64,000 bases of DNA. Origin: Variovorax flavidus (GTDB lineage Bacteria > Pseudomonadota > Gammaproteobacteria > Burkholderiales > Burkholderiaceae_C). The notes under the pieces are model-generated. The model ran no database searches, had not been told where the DNA came from, and saw only the letters and a list, made by a program, of their open reading frames with translations. Where the stretch lies: assembly GCF_030317145.1 (NCBI RefSeq), contig NZ_JASZYE010000004.1, forward strand, positions 1 through 64,000. Direction: 5' to 3'. Positions 19,226-34,228 of this stretch are shown one piece after another. Position 1 is the stretch's first letter; every line of letters begins with the position of its first letter. The translations under genes and the position numbers were made by a program.

Positions 19226-21372
19226 ATCAACAAAAATCAATGTTCGCACACTGGCTGCGCGTTGCCGGTGCGGCTGTCCTCGCCTTGAGCGCGGCGGCTG
19301 TCGTTCACGCCCAGAATGCCATCGAATCGGTCACGAGTTCGATGCAATCGGGCGCCGAGGTCATCCGGATCGATTTCACCCAGCCGCTGGCGGCGCCGCC
19401 GGCGGGCTTTGCGATTCAATCGCCGGCACGCGTTGCGCTGGACTTCCCGGGCGTGACCAACGCGATCGGCCGCTCGGCGATCGAGGTCAACCAGGGCAAC
19501 CTGCGCTCGGTGAATGTGGTGCAGGCCGGCGAACGGACGCGCCTGGTGCTGAACCTCAAGCAGGCAACTGCGTACAAGACCGAGATTCAGGGCAAGTCGC
19601 TCCTCGTCTCGCTGGAGCCTGTGCCTGGTGCGGCCCTCGTCGCCTCGACGCCGTCGGCATTCGCGGAGAACCGGAATCGCGACACCCTGCCTTTGCGTGA
19701 CGTCGACTTCCGCCTGGGCTCGGACAACACCGGCCGGGTGATCGTCGACCTGGCCAACAACCAGGTGGGCGTCGACATTCGCCAGCAAGGCAAGAACCTC
19801 GTGGTCGAGTTCACCAAGTCGACCTTGCCGGAAGGCCTGCGCCGCCGGCTCGACGTCTCGGATTTCGGCACGCCGGTCCAACTCGTGACGACGCAGCAAG
19901 CGGGCGACCGCGTGCGGATGGTCATCGAGCCCAAGGGAGATTGGGAGCACAGCGCTTATCAGAGCGAGAACCAGTTCGTGGTTGAAGTGCGTCCTCGCAA
20001 GGTCGATCCGACCAAGCTGACGCAAGGCGTCGGCTACACGGGCGAAAAGCTCTCGTTGAACTTCCAGAACATCGAGATCCGCTCGCTGCTCCAGGTGATC
20101 GCCGACTTCACGAACTTCAACATCGTGACGTCCGATTCGGTGACCGGTGCCCTCACGCTTCGTCTGAAGGACGTTCCTTGGGACCAGGCGCTGGACATCA
20201 TCATGCAGGCGAAGAACCTGGGCATGCGCAAGAACGGCAGCGTGCTGTGGATCGCACCCAAGGACGAAATCAACGCCAAGGAAAAGCTGGAGTTCGAGGC
20301 ACAGGCCGCCATCCAGAACCTGGAGCCGCTTCGCACCCAGTCGTTCCAGCTCAACTACACCAAGGCGATTGCGATTGCACAGGGCCTGACCGGTACCGGC
20401 GCTGCCGCGGGCAGCGGTGGCGGCGCAGGCACGACTTCGCGCATCCTGAGCCCTCGCGGCAGCGTGATCGCCGAATCGCGGACCAATCAGCTGTTCGTTT
20501 CGGACATCCCGTCGCGTCTGACCCAGGTGGCTGAACTGATCCAGAAACTGGATATCCCGGTGCGCCAGGTCCTGATCGAGGCCCGTATCGTCGAAGCCTC
20601 GGACACCTTCGGCAAGTCCCTTGGCGTGCGGCTCGGCGGTGGTATCGCCGGCGGCTCGGTGGGTTCGTTGAATGGCAGCCAGGTTTTCGGCAACGCCGGT
20701 GTGATGCCGGTCGTGACGCCTGGCGTCAACGGCGCTCCCCCGACCGCACTGACGACCTTCACGAACTCCAACTTCGTGAACCTTCCGTCCACTGGTGTCG
20801 CCGGCAACGGAAATGCACCCGGCACGTTCGCGATCTCGCTGTTCAATTCCAGCTTCTCGCGGATGCTGAACCTCGAAATCTCCGCCCTGGAAGCCGATGG
20901 CAAGGGCAAGGTGGTGTCGAGCCCCCGTGTCGTGACGGCAGACCAGACCAAGGCGTTGATCGAGCAGGGTACGGAACTGCCCTACCAGGTCGCCACGTCC
21001 AGCGGCGCCACCTCGATCGCGTTCCGCAAGGCCAACCTCAAGCTCGAGGTGACCCCGCAGATCACGCCCGAAGGCAACATCATCCTGACGCTCGACGTCA
21101 ACAAGGACACGGTGGGTCAGGCGACCACGGCCGGTTTCGCGATCAACACCAAGCACGTGCAGACCGAGGTGCTGGTCGAGAACGGCGGCACGGTCGTCAT
21201 TGGTGGTATCTTCGAACTTGTCGAAGCCAATGACGAGTCGCGCATACCGGTGCTCGGTGAAGTGCCCTATGTCGGTGCACTGTTCCGTACGCGCACTCGC
21301 ACTGCCAACAAAACTGAAATGCTCGTCTTTATCACCCCGAAGATGATTACCGATCGCAACGCTGCGCGTTGA
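19222..21372 (+). CDS. pilQ: Type IV pilus secretin PilQ
   Basis: A 716-residue outer-membrane secretin through which the pilus passes. After a signal peptide (cleavage near AAVVHAQ, about residue 31) come two AMIN domains that bind peptidoglycan, N-domains (KLSLNFQNIEIRSLLQVIAD is the start of the secretin/TonB short N-terminal domain), and the C-terminal secretin ring with VVSSPRVVTAD and EVPYVGALFRT. The glycine-rich insert around GTGAAAGSGGGAGT is a flexible loop. Confidence 0.96.
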   Translation: MNQQKSMFAHWLRVAGAAVLALSAAAVVHAQNAIESVTSSMQSGAEVIRIDFTQPLAAPPAGFAIQSPARVALDFPGVTNAIGRSAIEVNQGNLRSVNVVQAGERTRLVLNLKQATAYKTEIQGKSLLVSLEPVPGAALVASTPSAFAENRNRDTLPLRDVDFRLGSDNTGRVIVDLANNQVGVDIRQQGKNLVVEFTKSTLPEGLRRRLDVSDFGTPVQLVTTQQAGDRVRMVIEPKGDWEHSAYQSENQFVVEVRPRKVDPTKLTQGVGYTGEKLSLNFQNIEIRSLLQVIADFTNFNIVTSDSVTGALTLRLKDVPWDQALDIIMQAKNLGMRKNGSVLWIAPKDEINAKEKLEFEAQAAIQNLEPLRTQSFQLNYTKAIAIAQGLTGTGAAAGSGGGAGTTSRILSPRGSVIAESRTNQLFVSDIPSRLTQVAELIQKLDIPVRQVLIEARIVEASDTFGKSLGVRLGGGIAGGSVGSLNGSQVFGNAGVMPVVTPGVNGAPPTALTTFTNSNFVNLPSTGVAGNGNAPGTFAISLFNSSFSRMLNLEISALEADGKGKVVSSPRVVTADQTKALIEQGTELPYQVATSSGATSIAFRKANLKLEVTPQITPEGNIILTLDVNKDTVGQATTAGFAINTKHVQTEVLVENGGTVVIGGIFELVEANDESRIPVLGEVPYVGALFRTRTRTANKTEMLVFITPKMITDRNAAR

Positions 21373-21394
21373 TGCGCGGCGTTCGTAGCACCGC

Positions 21395-21940
21395 ATGGCG
21401 GTCGCACTCGTCGGCTTGCCCGGCGCCGGAAAATCCGCTGTAGGCCGGCGCTTGGCGCAGCGCCTGCAGCTTCCTTTCATTGACAGCGATCATGTGATCG
21501 AGGACCGGATCGGCTGCTCGATCCGGGACTATTTCGAGCGGGAGGGCGAGGCCAGCTTCCGCGATCTGGAGCAAACGGTCATCGCCGAGCTCGCGGCGGT
21601 GCCCCATGGCGTGGTCGCTACCGGCGGCGGCTCCGTACTCCGAGAGGCCAACCGCACCCAGTTGCGCTCACGCTTTCATGTGATCTATCTGCGTTCGGCG
21701 CCAGAGGATCTGTTCCGACGACTTCGGCATGACGTGAAACGGCCACTCCTGCAAGTCGCCGACCCTCTGGGCCGCTTGCGCGAACTCTATGGCGCCCGCG
21801 ATCCGCTCTACCGCGAAACTGCCCATGACGTGGTCGAGACGGGCCGGCCCACGGTTGCCATGCTGGTGAACATCATCGTGATGCAACTGGAACTGGCGGG
21901 CATTGCTTCACCCGCCCCAGAGGGGGATCAACTCGACTGA
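21395..21940 (+). CDS. aroK: Shikimate kinase
   Basis: Phosphorylates shikimate in aromatic amino acid synthesis. The 181-residue NMP-kinase-like fold begins almost at the Walker A loop GLPGAGKS at 7-14; the shikimate-binding DSDHVIEDRIG and GGGSVLRE motifs follow. It begins 22 bp after pilQ and is followed by aroB, the usual proteobacterial pilQ-aroK-aroB order. Confidence 0.95.
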   Translation: MAVALVGLPGAGKSAVGRRLAQRLQLPFIDSDHVIEDRIGCSIRDYFEREGEASFRDLEQTVIAELAAVPHGVVATGGGSVLREANRTQLRSRFHVIYLRSAPEDLFRRLRHDVKRPLLQVADPLGRLRELYGARDPLYRETAHDVVETGRPTVAMLVNIIVMQLELAGIASPAPEGDQLD

Positions 21941-21976
21941 GGAGGGCGCGGACGGCATGCACCTAAACTCGGGGGC

Positions 21977-23077
21977 ATGCGATTGTCCGTCCCTCCTGAA
22001 CACGTCGAGATCCAGCTTGGCGAGCGCAGCTATCCGATATGGATCGGCAGCGGCCTGCTCGGCGACCCGAGCAATTACCTGGCCTTGCCTGCAGCAGCCA
22101 CGGCGCTGATCGTCACCAACACCACCGTTGCGCCTCTTTATGCCGCCACCCTGCGCGCGGCGTTGGCCGGTCGCTTCCGCGAGGTGCATGTGCTCGAACT
22201 GCCCGATGGCGAAGCGCACAAGGACTGGCAGACACTCAACCTGATCTTCGACGCGCTGCTGAGTCACGGCAGTGATCGCAAGACAGTGCTTTTCGCGCTG
22301 GGCGGCGGCGTCGTGGGCGACATGACCGGCTTTGCGGCCGCCAGCTATATGCGAGGCGTGCCCTTCGTCCAGGTGCCGACCACCTTGCTGGCGCAGGTCG
22401 ATTCGTCGGTGGGCGGGAAGACCGCCATCAACCACCCGCTGGGCAAGAACATGATCGGCGCGTTCTATCAGCCGCAACTCGTGCTGTGCGACCTGGCAAC
22501 GCTGGCCACCTTGCCGCCGCGGGAGCTCAGCGCGGGATTGGCCGAAATCATCAAGTACGGTCCGATCTACGACATGGATTTCCTGGCGTGGATCGAGAGC
22601 CACATCGATGCCCTCGTGGCCCGGGAGCCTGTTGCGCTGGCTCACGCCGTCAAGCGCAGCTGCGAGATCAAGGCTGCCGTGGTGGGGCAGGACGAGCGGG
22701 AAACCGGCTTGCGCGCGATTCTCAACTTCGGCCACACCTTCGGCCACGCGATCGAATCGGGGCTTGGCTATGGTGAGTGGCTCCACGGCGAGGCCGTCGG
22801 TTGCGGCATGGTCATGGCGGCCCATTTGTCGGAGCGCCTGGGCGGCATCGACGCAGCCTTCGTCCAGCGACTCACGGCGCTGATCCGCCGCGCTGGCCTT
22901 CCCGTCGTGGCGCCCGCGCTTGGCGCGGAGCGGTATCTGGAGCTGATGCGAATCGACAAGAAGTCGGAGGCGGGCGAGATCCGCTTTGTCGTGCTCGACA
23001 AGCCCGGTTCGGCCATCATGCGCGGCGCTCCCGATGCGATGGTGCGCGAGGTGCTTGCGCAATGCTGCGCCGCCTGA
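21977..23077 (+). CDS. aroB: 3-Dehydroquinate synthase
   Basis: A 366-residue NAD- and metal-dependent enzyme that cyclises DAHP to 3-dehydroquinate. The NAD loop GGGVVGDMTGFAA, the GLAEIIKYG segment with the metal-ligand Glu, NFGHTFGHAIE and LHGEAVGCGM with metal-binding histidines are all visible. Start ATG at 21977 follows aroK by 36 bp. Confidence 0.97.
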   Translation: MRLSVPPEHVEIQLGERSYPIWIGSGLLGDPSNYLALPAAATALIVTNTTVAPLYAATLRAALAGRFREVHVLELPDGEAHKDWQTLNLIFDALLSHGSDRKTVLFALGGGVVGDMTGFAAASYMRGVPFVQVPTTLLAQVDSSVGGKTAINHPLGKNMIGAFYQPQLVLCDLATLATLPPRELSAGLAEIIKYGPIYDMDFLAWIESHIDALVAREPVALAHAVKRSCEIKAAVVGQDERETGLRAILNFGHTFGHAIESGLGYGEWLHGEAVGCGMVMAAHLSERLGGIDAAFVQRLTALIRRAGLPVVAPALGAERYLELMRIDKKSEAGEIRFVVLDKPGSAIMRGAPDAMVREVLAQCCAA

Positions 23078-23132
23078 ATTGCCCGCCGACCTGCGCAGCG
23101 GTCAACGGAAGTTCGACAAGTGGAGCAGGGAC

Positions 23133-24263
23133 GTGAGCCTCGCACCTTACGCCTCCGATCCGGCTCTATCGCGCGGGCGCAGGCATCCCGAACTGCCGGC
23201 GCCCACGCGCGATGCGTTCCAGCGCGATCGCGACCGCATCGTGCATTCGACGGCGTTCCGGCGCCTGGTCTACAAGACGCAGGTTTTCCTGAACCACGAA
23301 GGCGATCTGTTCCGCACACGGCTCACTCATTCGTTGGAAGTCGCGCAGCTCGGCCGCTCGATCGCGCGCGCGCTCCAACTCAACGAGGATCTGGTCGAAG
23401 CGATCGCTCTGGCGCATGACCTCGGGCACACACCCTTCGGGCACGCTGGCCAGGACGCGCTCGACGAATGCATGCGGGATCACGGCGGCTTCGAGCACAA
23501 CCTGCAGAGCTTGCGCGTCGTCGACGAACTCGAACATCGCTACCCGCAGTACGACGGCCTCAACCTGAGCTTCGAGACGCGCGAAGGCATTCTCAAGCAC
23601 TGTTCGCGGGCCAACGCGGAGCGCATAGAGGCCACGGAGCCGGGCGGCGTGGCGCGACGTTTCTGCGACCGCACGCAGCCAGGGCTCGAGGCGCAACTGT
23701 GCAACCTTGCAGACGAAATTGCCTACAACGCGCACGACATCGACGATGGCGTGAGATCAGGGCTGATCAGCATCGAGCGGCTCGGCGAGGTGGCGCTGTT
23801 CGATCGATACCGCCGCGAAGCGCTGGCCGAGTTCCCTCAACTTCACGGGCGACGCGTGCTCTACGAAACGATTCGCCGGATGCTCAGCGCGCAGGTCTAT
23901 GACGTGATCGACGCGACGCGCGGCGCACTCGAAGCGACGGCGCCGCCCGACGCGGATGCCGTGCGCCGCGCGACGCCGCTGGTGCTTTTCAGCCGGTCCA
24001 TGCGGGCCGAATCCACGGAGCTGAAGCGCTTCCTTTTTCACAATCTGTATCGGCACGAGCGAGTGATGCAGACCGCAGATCGGGCGCAAGGAGTGGTGCG
24101 CGCACTGTTCGCCGCGTACCTCGACAAGCCGGTCGAAATGCCCGAGGGGTACGGCCAGCGCGAGGACCGACATCGCGCGGTGGCGGACTATATTGCCGGG
24201 ATGACTGATCGATTCGCGATCCGTGAATATGAACGCCTGACGGGGCAGCGGTGGGTCGAATGA
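23133..24263 (+). CDS. dgt: Deoxyguanosinetriphosphate triphosphohydrolase-like protein
   Basis: A 376-residue HD-domain dNTPase that removes triphosphate from dNTPs, or the related class II form. The HD metal site is visible as H66 (RLTHSLEVAQ), H95-D96 (ALAHDLGHTPFGHAG) and a later aspartate in NAHDIDDG. GTG 23133 is chosen because AGCAGGG lies upstream and the protein begins at the usual length; the frame is open further upstream into aroB. Its stop overlaps the next gene by ATGA. Confidence 0.92.
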   Translation: MSLAPYASDPALSRGRRHPELPAPTRDAFQRDRDRIVHSTAFRRLVYKTQVFLNHEGDLFRTRLTHSLEVAQLGRSIARALQLNEDLVEAIALAHDLGHTPFGHAGQDALDECMRDHGGFEHNLQSLRVVDELEHRYPQYDGLNLSFETREGILKHCSRANAERIEATEPGGVARRFCDRTQPGLEAQLCNLADEIAYNAHDIDDGVRSGLISIERLGEVALFDRYRREALAEFPQLHGRRVLYETIRRMLSAQVYDVIDATRGALEATAPPDADAVRRATPLVLFSRSMRAESTELKRFLFHNLYRHERVMQTADRAQGVVRALFAAYLDKPVEMPEGYGQREDRHRAVADYIAGMTDRFAIREYERLTGQRWVE

Positions 24264-25510
24264 GCGGCGTGTCGAGGATCCCCGCTGCGGCGCTGGCCGT
24301 CGTGGCCGCGGGCGTTGCCGCAGCGTTGCATCTGGGCAAGTTGCCGCCCGCGGTGCCTGCCTTGCAATCGAGCCTGGGCATCGGTCTGGTGGAGGCAGGC
24401 TTCCTCCTGTCGCTGGTCCAGGTGGCGGGCATGACGCTCGGCATCTTCGTCGGATTGGCAGCGGACACCATCGGGCTTCGGCGCAGCATGCTTGCCGGAT
24501 TGACGGTGGTCACCATCGCGAGCGTGCTGGGCGGACTGGTGGGAGTCTGGTCCAGCGACGGTCCACAAGCCTTGCCTTGGCTGCTGGCGCTGCGTGCGCT
24601 CGAAGGGGTTGGATTTCTCCTGGCGGTGATGCCGGGTCCGGGCCTGGTCCGTGCGTTGGCGCCGCCCCATTCGGAGAAGGCGGCGCTCGGCCTGTGGGGC
24701 GCCTACATGCCGCTCGGGGTGGCATTGGCGCTCTTGCTGGGGCCGGCGCTGATCGCTTGGGCGGGCTGGTCTGGATGGTGGTGGGCCCTGTCCTCGGTCT
24801 CCGCGGCCGCGGCGATCTGGGTGGCGGTGGTGGTGCCGGCGGACAAAGCCCGGCAGGCGACGGCTTCATCGTCAACCGAGAGTTGGTCCGTGCGGCTGCG
24901 CGGCACCGTCGGCGCGAGCGCGCCCTGGACCCTGGCACTCGCCTTCGCGGTCTACTCCTCGCAATGGATGGCCGTGATCGGCTTCCTGCCTGCAATCTAT
25001 GCCGACGCCGGCGTGCCAAGTGCGTGGAATGCAGGGCTGACCGCTCTTGCGGCGGCGACCAACATCGTCGGCAACGTGACGGGCGGCCGGCTTCTCCAGC
25101 GCGGCGTGGCGCCCGATCGCCTGCTGCGCTGGGGCTTCGTCGTCATGGCGCTCGGCAGCATGGCCGCTTTTGCGCAATTCGGTGGCCCGCACGACCCGCT
25201 GGGCCTGCCGCCAGCGCTGCGTTACCTCGCGGTCTGCATGTTCTCCCTCGGCGGCGGCGTGGTGCCTGCCACCCTGTTCATGCTGGCGGTGCGGCTCGCA
25301 CCGGGGCCTTCCACGGTGTCGACGACCGTCGGGATGATGCAGCAGGCGTCGTCGCTCGGCCAGTTCATCTCGCCGCCGTTCGTTGCATGGATCGCGCATC
25401 GTGTGGGGGGCTGGCAATGGACGTGGACTCTCACGCTGGCGTGCTCGCTGGCGGGCCTGGCGCTCGCAGCGCGTCTGTCGCCTGCGATCGCGCGCAGGGG
25501 CGCCACATGA
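24260..25510 (+). CDS. MFS transporter, CynX/NimT-like
   Basis: A 416-residue twelve-helix major facilitator carrier. The motif between helices 2 and 3 is degenerate (GLAADTIGLRRSML), as in the CynX/NimT branch, and most of the chain is hydrophobic with short loops. The substrate cannot be told. The ATG overlaps the dgt stop, and its own stop overlaps the next ATG, so it is part of a coupled row of four genes. Confidence 0.85.
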   Translation: MSGVSRIPAAALAVVAAGVAAALHLGKLPPAVPALQSSLGIGLVEAGFLLSLVQVAGMTLGIFVGLAADTIGLRRSMLAGLTVVTIASVLGGLVGVWSSDGPQALPWLLALRALEGVGFLLAVMPGPGLVRALAPPHSEKAALGLWGAYMPLGVALALLLGPALIAWAGWSGWWWALSSVSAAAAIWVAVVVPADKARQATASSSTESWSVRLRGTVGASAPWTLALAFAVYSSQWMAVIGFLPAIYADAGVPSAWNAGLTALAAATNIVGNVTGGRLLQRGVAPDRLLRWGFVVMALGSMAAFAQFGGPHDPLGLPPALRYLAVCMFSLGGGVVPATLFMLAVRLAPGPSTVSTTVGMMQQASSLGQFISPPFVAWIAHRVGGWQWTWTLTLACSLAGLALAARLSPAIARRGAT

Positions 25511-26079
25511 GCAACCAAGCCATTTCTTCTTCGCAGGCCGAGGTCGACACGCAACGTTGGCTTGAGCGCGCAGTGATCGGGCTCAATCTCTGCCCATTTG
25601 CGAAAGCTGTGCATATTCGGGGACAGATTCACTATGCTGTGTATCTGCCGAACGAAGAGGGTGGGCTGATCGATGCCCTGATCGCCGAGGCACACGCGCT
25701 CGCCGCCTGCGAACCCACCGAACGCGACACCACACTTCTGATTGCGCCCAACACCTTGGCTGATTTCCTCGACTTCAATGATTTCACTGCGCGTGCCGAG
25801 CGCCGCCTTGCGCAGGCGGGCTTCGAAGGCCAGTTCCAACTCGCCAGTTTCCATCCGCACTTTCAGTTTGCCGGCACGGACGCCGTCGACATCACGAATG
25901 CGACCAACCGTGCGCCATACCCCACGTTGCACCTCCTGCGCGAGGACAGCGTGAGCCGCGCCGTCGACGCCTTCCCGGACGCCGAAGCCATCTTCGGCCG
26001 CAATATCGACACCCTGGAAGCGCTCGGCGCTGAAGGCTGGGCTGCGTTGGGCGTCGGCCCCGGAGGCGCCGCGCGATGA
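25507..26079 (+). CDS. DUF1415 family protein
   Basis: A 190-residue cytoplasmic protein with the DUF1415 hallmark near the N-terminus, RWLERAVIGLNLCPFAK, containing an invariant Cys-Pro-Phe, and a mid-protein HPHFQFAGTDA block with clustered histidines. The family has no established function that I know; the conserved Cys and His residues would suit metal binding, which is inference. Coupled on both sides by ATGA overlaps to the MFS carrier and the methyltransferase. Confidence 0.88.
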   Translation: MSNQAISSSQAEVDTQRWLERAVIGLNLCPFAKAVHIRGQIHYAVYLPNEEGGLIDALIAEAHALAACEPTERDTTLLIAPNTLADFLDFNDFTARAERRLAQAGFEGQFQLASFHPHFQFAGTDAVDITNATNRAPYPTLHLLREDSVSRAVDAFPDAEAIFGRNIDTLEALGAEGWAALGVGPGGAAR

Positions 26080-26936
26080 GCAAGGTCGCCAAGGCCGCGA
26101 AGGCCGAAGCCGAGGTCCTGAGTGAACTGCGGCCGGGGCAGTCCGTCGAGCTGCTCAAGGAACTGCACATCCTCACGCGCGAAGGCCGGCTCAACCAGGA
26201 TTCGCGCCGCAAGCTCAAGCAGGTCTATCACCTGTTCCAGTTCATCGAAAAGCTGCTGCGCGAGTTGCCAGACGACGGTGCGCAGGCGACGCTGGCCGAC
26301 CATGGGGCAGGCAAGTCGTACCTGGGCTTCATCATCTATGACCTGTTCTTCCGTGAGCGTGGCGGCGGGCAGGTGTACGGGATCGAGACGCGGGCGGATC
26401 TGGTCGACAGGTCGCGCGACCTTGCCAGGCGCCTGGGTTTCGACCGCATGTCGTTCCTCAACCTCACGGTGGCTGAGTCGGCCAGCGCGGCGGCCTTGCC
26501 GGCACGGATCGACGTGGTGACCGCGCTGCACGCCTGCGACACCGCGACCGACGACGCGATCGCATTCGGGCTCGCAAAGAAAGCGCGCTTCATGGTGCTG
26601 GTGCCTTGCTGCCAGGCCGAGATTGCAGCCTGCTTGCGCCAGACCAAGGCGCTGGCGCTCTCTCGCACGCCATTGGCGGAACTGTGGCGCCATCCGTTGC
26701 ACACCCGCGAGATCGGAAGCCAGCTGACCAACGTGCTGCGCTGCCTCTACCTCGAAGCCAATGGCTACCAGGTCACGGTCACGGAACTGGTGGGCTGGGA
26801 GCACAGCATGAAGAACGAACTCATCATCGCGCGCCACACAGGGCAGCACAAAGCCAGCGCGGCGGCGCGGCTTCGCGAGCTGCTGGCCCAGTTCGGGCTG
26901 GAGTCGTTGATGGAGACTCGCTTCCGGCTGCCCTGA
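26076..26936 (+). CDS. SAM-dependent methyltransferase (Methyltransf_32-like)
   Basis: A 286-residue class I methyltransferase. Motif I is DHGAGKSYLG at 75-84, HACDTATDDA is at 152-161 and PCCQAE at 177-182. These three blocks together are typical of the family that includes eukaryotic METTL25/RRNAD1-like proteins. Substrate unknown. An N-terminal helical stretch with many Lys and Arg (residues 30-55) could bind nucleic acid, an inference. Last of the four coupled genes dgt-MFS-DUF1415-methyltransferase. Confidence 0.85.
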   Translation: MSKVAKAAKAEAEVLSELRPGQSVELLKELHILTREGRLNQDSRRKLKQVYHLFQFIEKLLRELPDDGAQATLADHGAGKSYLGFIIYDLFFRERGGGQVYGIETRADLVDRSRDLARRLGFDRMSFLNLTVAESASAAALPARIDVVTALHACDTATDDAIAFGLAKKARFMVLVPCCQAEIAACLRQTKALALSRTPLAELWRHPLHTREIGSQLTNVLRCLYLEANGYQVTVTELVGWEHSMKNELIIARHTGQHKASAAARLRELLAQFGLESLMETRFRLP

Positions 26937-26956
26937 GCCTTTCGCCGCCTCGCGCC

Positions 26957-27652
26957 ATGGCACGCCTGCCCCGCCTCACCCTGGCCGATCAGCCGCACCA
27001 CGTCATCCAGCGTGGGAACAACCGGCAGCTGGTCTTCGTCGATCGCGCCGACCGCGAGTTCTTCCTGAGCCTGCTCGGGGAGAACGCCGCGCGCCTCGGC
27101 GTCGCGCTTCATGCGTACGTGCTGATGGACAACCATTTCCATCTGCTCGCCACGCCATCGACCGCCGACGGCTTGCCGCAATGGATGCAGGCGGTCGGGC
27201 GGCGCTATGTGCGGTACTTCAACGACCGGCACGGCCGCAGCGGCACCTTGTGGGAAGGGCGGTACAGGTCCACGTTGATCCAGACCGATCGCTATCTGCT
27301 GGCCTGCATGGTGTACATCGACCTCAATCCGGTGCGCGCGGGCATGGTGACCGACGCGCGCGACTATCCCTGGTCGAGCCACGGGCACTACGCCGGCTTG
27401 CGGCAGGACAGGTTCCTCACGCCTCATCCGTTGTACTGGGCGCTGGGCAACACGCCCTTCGCTCGCGAGGCTGCATATGCCGAATTGGTGCGCAGCGGCA
27501 TATCGAGCGCAGTTCATGCCGCCTTGACCGACGCCACGCTTCGCGGCTGGGCCGTTGGCGATCAAGATTTTCTCCATTCGTTACAAAAAACGACGGAGCG
27601 CCGCGTGCTCAAGGCGCGTCCAGGGCGTCCTCCGATCTCAAGAGACGAGTAG
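26957..27652 (+). mobile_element. REP-associated tyrosine transposase (RAYT, TnpA_REP / Y1 type)
   Basis: A 231-residue Y1 transposase-like protein. HHVIQRGNNRQ near residue 14, the HUH metal site DNHFHLL (His60, His62), the helix GRRYVRYFN carrying the likely catalytic Tyr84 or Tyr87, LWEGRYRS, YIDLNPVRAG and YPWSSHGHYAG are all diagnostic of RAYTs. The domain is complete and the reading frame intact. It begins 20 bp after the methyltransferase gene. Downstream lies an AT-rich inverted repeat (27706-27764) that may be its recognition sequence. Such genes usually exist once or a few times and mobilise short REP elements rather than themselves. Confidence 0.9.
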
Positions 27653-27705
27653 AAAGACCGCCGGATACCGCGTGTTCTAAAGCAGTCTTGCTACAGTTTT
27701 TGATA

Positions 27706-27764
27706 TGTCCCCAAATTAATTCCCACTAAATCATTCGGAATTTAATTTGAATCTGACCCCAATT
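27706..27764. repeat. AT-rich inverted repeat next to the RAYT gene
   Basis: TGTCCCCAAATTAATTCCC (27706-27724) and a second block at 27737-27764 with GGAATTTAATTTGAATCTG then ACCCCAATT. AATTAATTCC and GGAATTTAATT form an inverted pair around a 12-nt spacer, and each block carries an (A/T)CCCC(A)AATT unit. The base composition is sharply more AT-rich than everything around. From memory, GGGGTCAGATTCAAATTAA-like strings commonly flank RAYT genes in proteobacteria, which would make this a cognate REP-like site. Confidence 0.6.
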
Positions 27765-27796
27765 AAACCGTTTGGCATTATTTGTGCAAAGCAATA

Positions 27797-27828
27797 TGCT
27801 CCTTTTCCCTGCGAAAACTGAAGGAGCA
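27797..27828 (+). promoter_or_regulatory. gltB leader hairpin that includes the Shine-Dalgarno sequence
   Basis: TGCTCCTT (27797-27804) is perfectly complementary to AAGGAGCA (27821-27828), with a 16-nt loop. AAGGAG is the gltB ribosome-binding site, 7 nt before the ATG at 27834, so the hairpin would hide it. Confidence 0.5.
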
Positions 27829-27833
27829 CGCCC

Positions 27834-32582
<4,749 letters not shown>

Positions 32583-32615
32583 TAGCCGCAACGACAAAGA
32601 ACAGAGGACAGCACG

Positions 32616-34094
<1,479 letters not shown>

Positions 34095-34188
34095 AGCCGG
34101 GAAGGGCGCACCGGCCCGCATGCCCGCCGTTTCGGAGCAGTCCGAAGCGGGCGGGGGCCGGGCATCCCGTATCATTGTGTGTCACCGC

Positions 34189-34221
34189 AAGCCGGGATGC
34201 CTGAGGGCGCCCCGGCTTTTT
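34189..34221 (+). terminator. Terminator-like hairpin between gltD and mlaF
   Basis: AAGCCGGG (34189-34196) pairs with CCCGGCTT (34211-34218) around a 14-nt loop, followed by five T (34217-34221). A further inverted repeat at about 34123-34155 (TTCGGA/TCCGAA core) lies upstream. The T run ends only 7 nt before the mlaF ATG, so it may serve as the gltD terminator, a mlaF leader element, or both. Confidence 0.75.
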
Positions 34222-34228
34222 CATTTCC

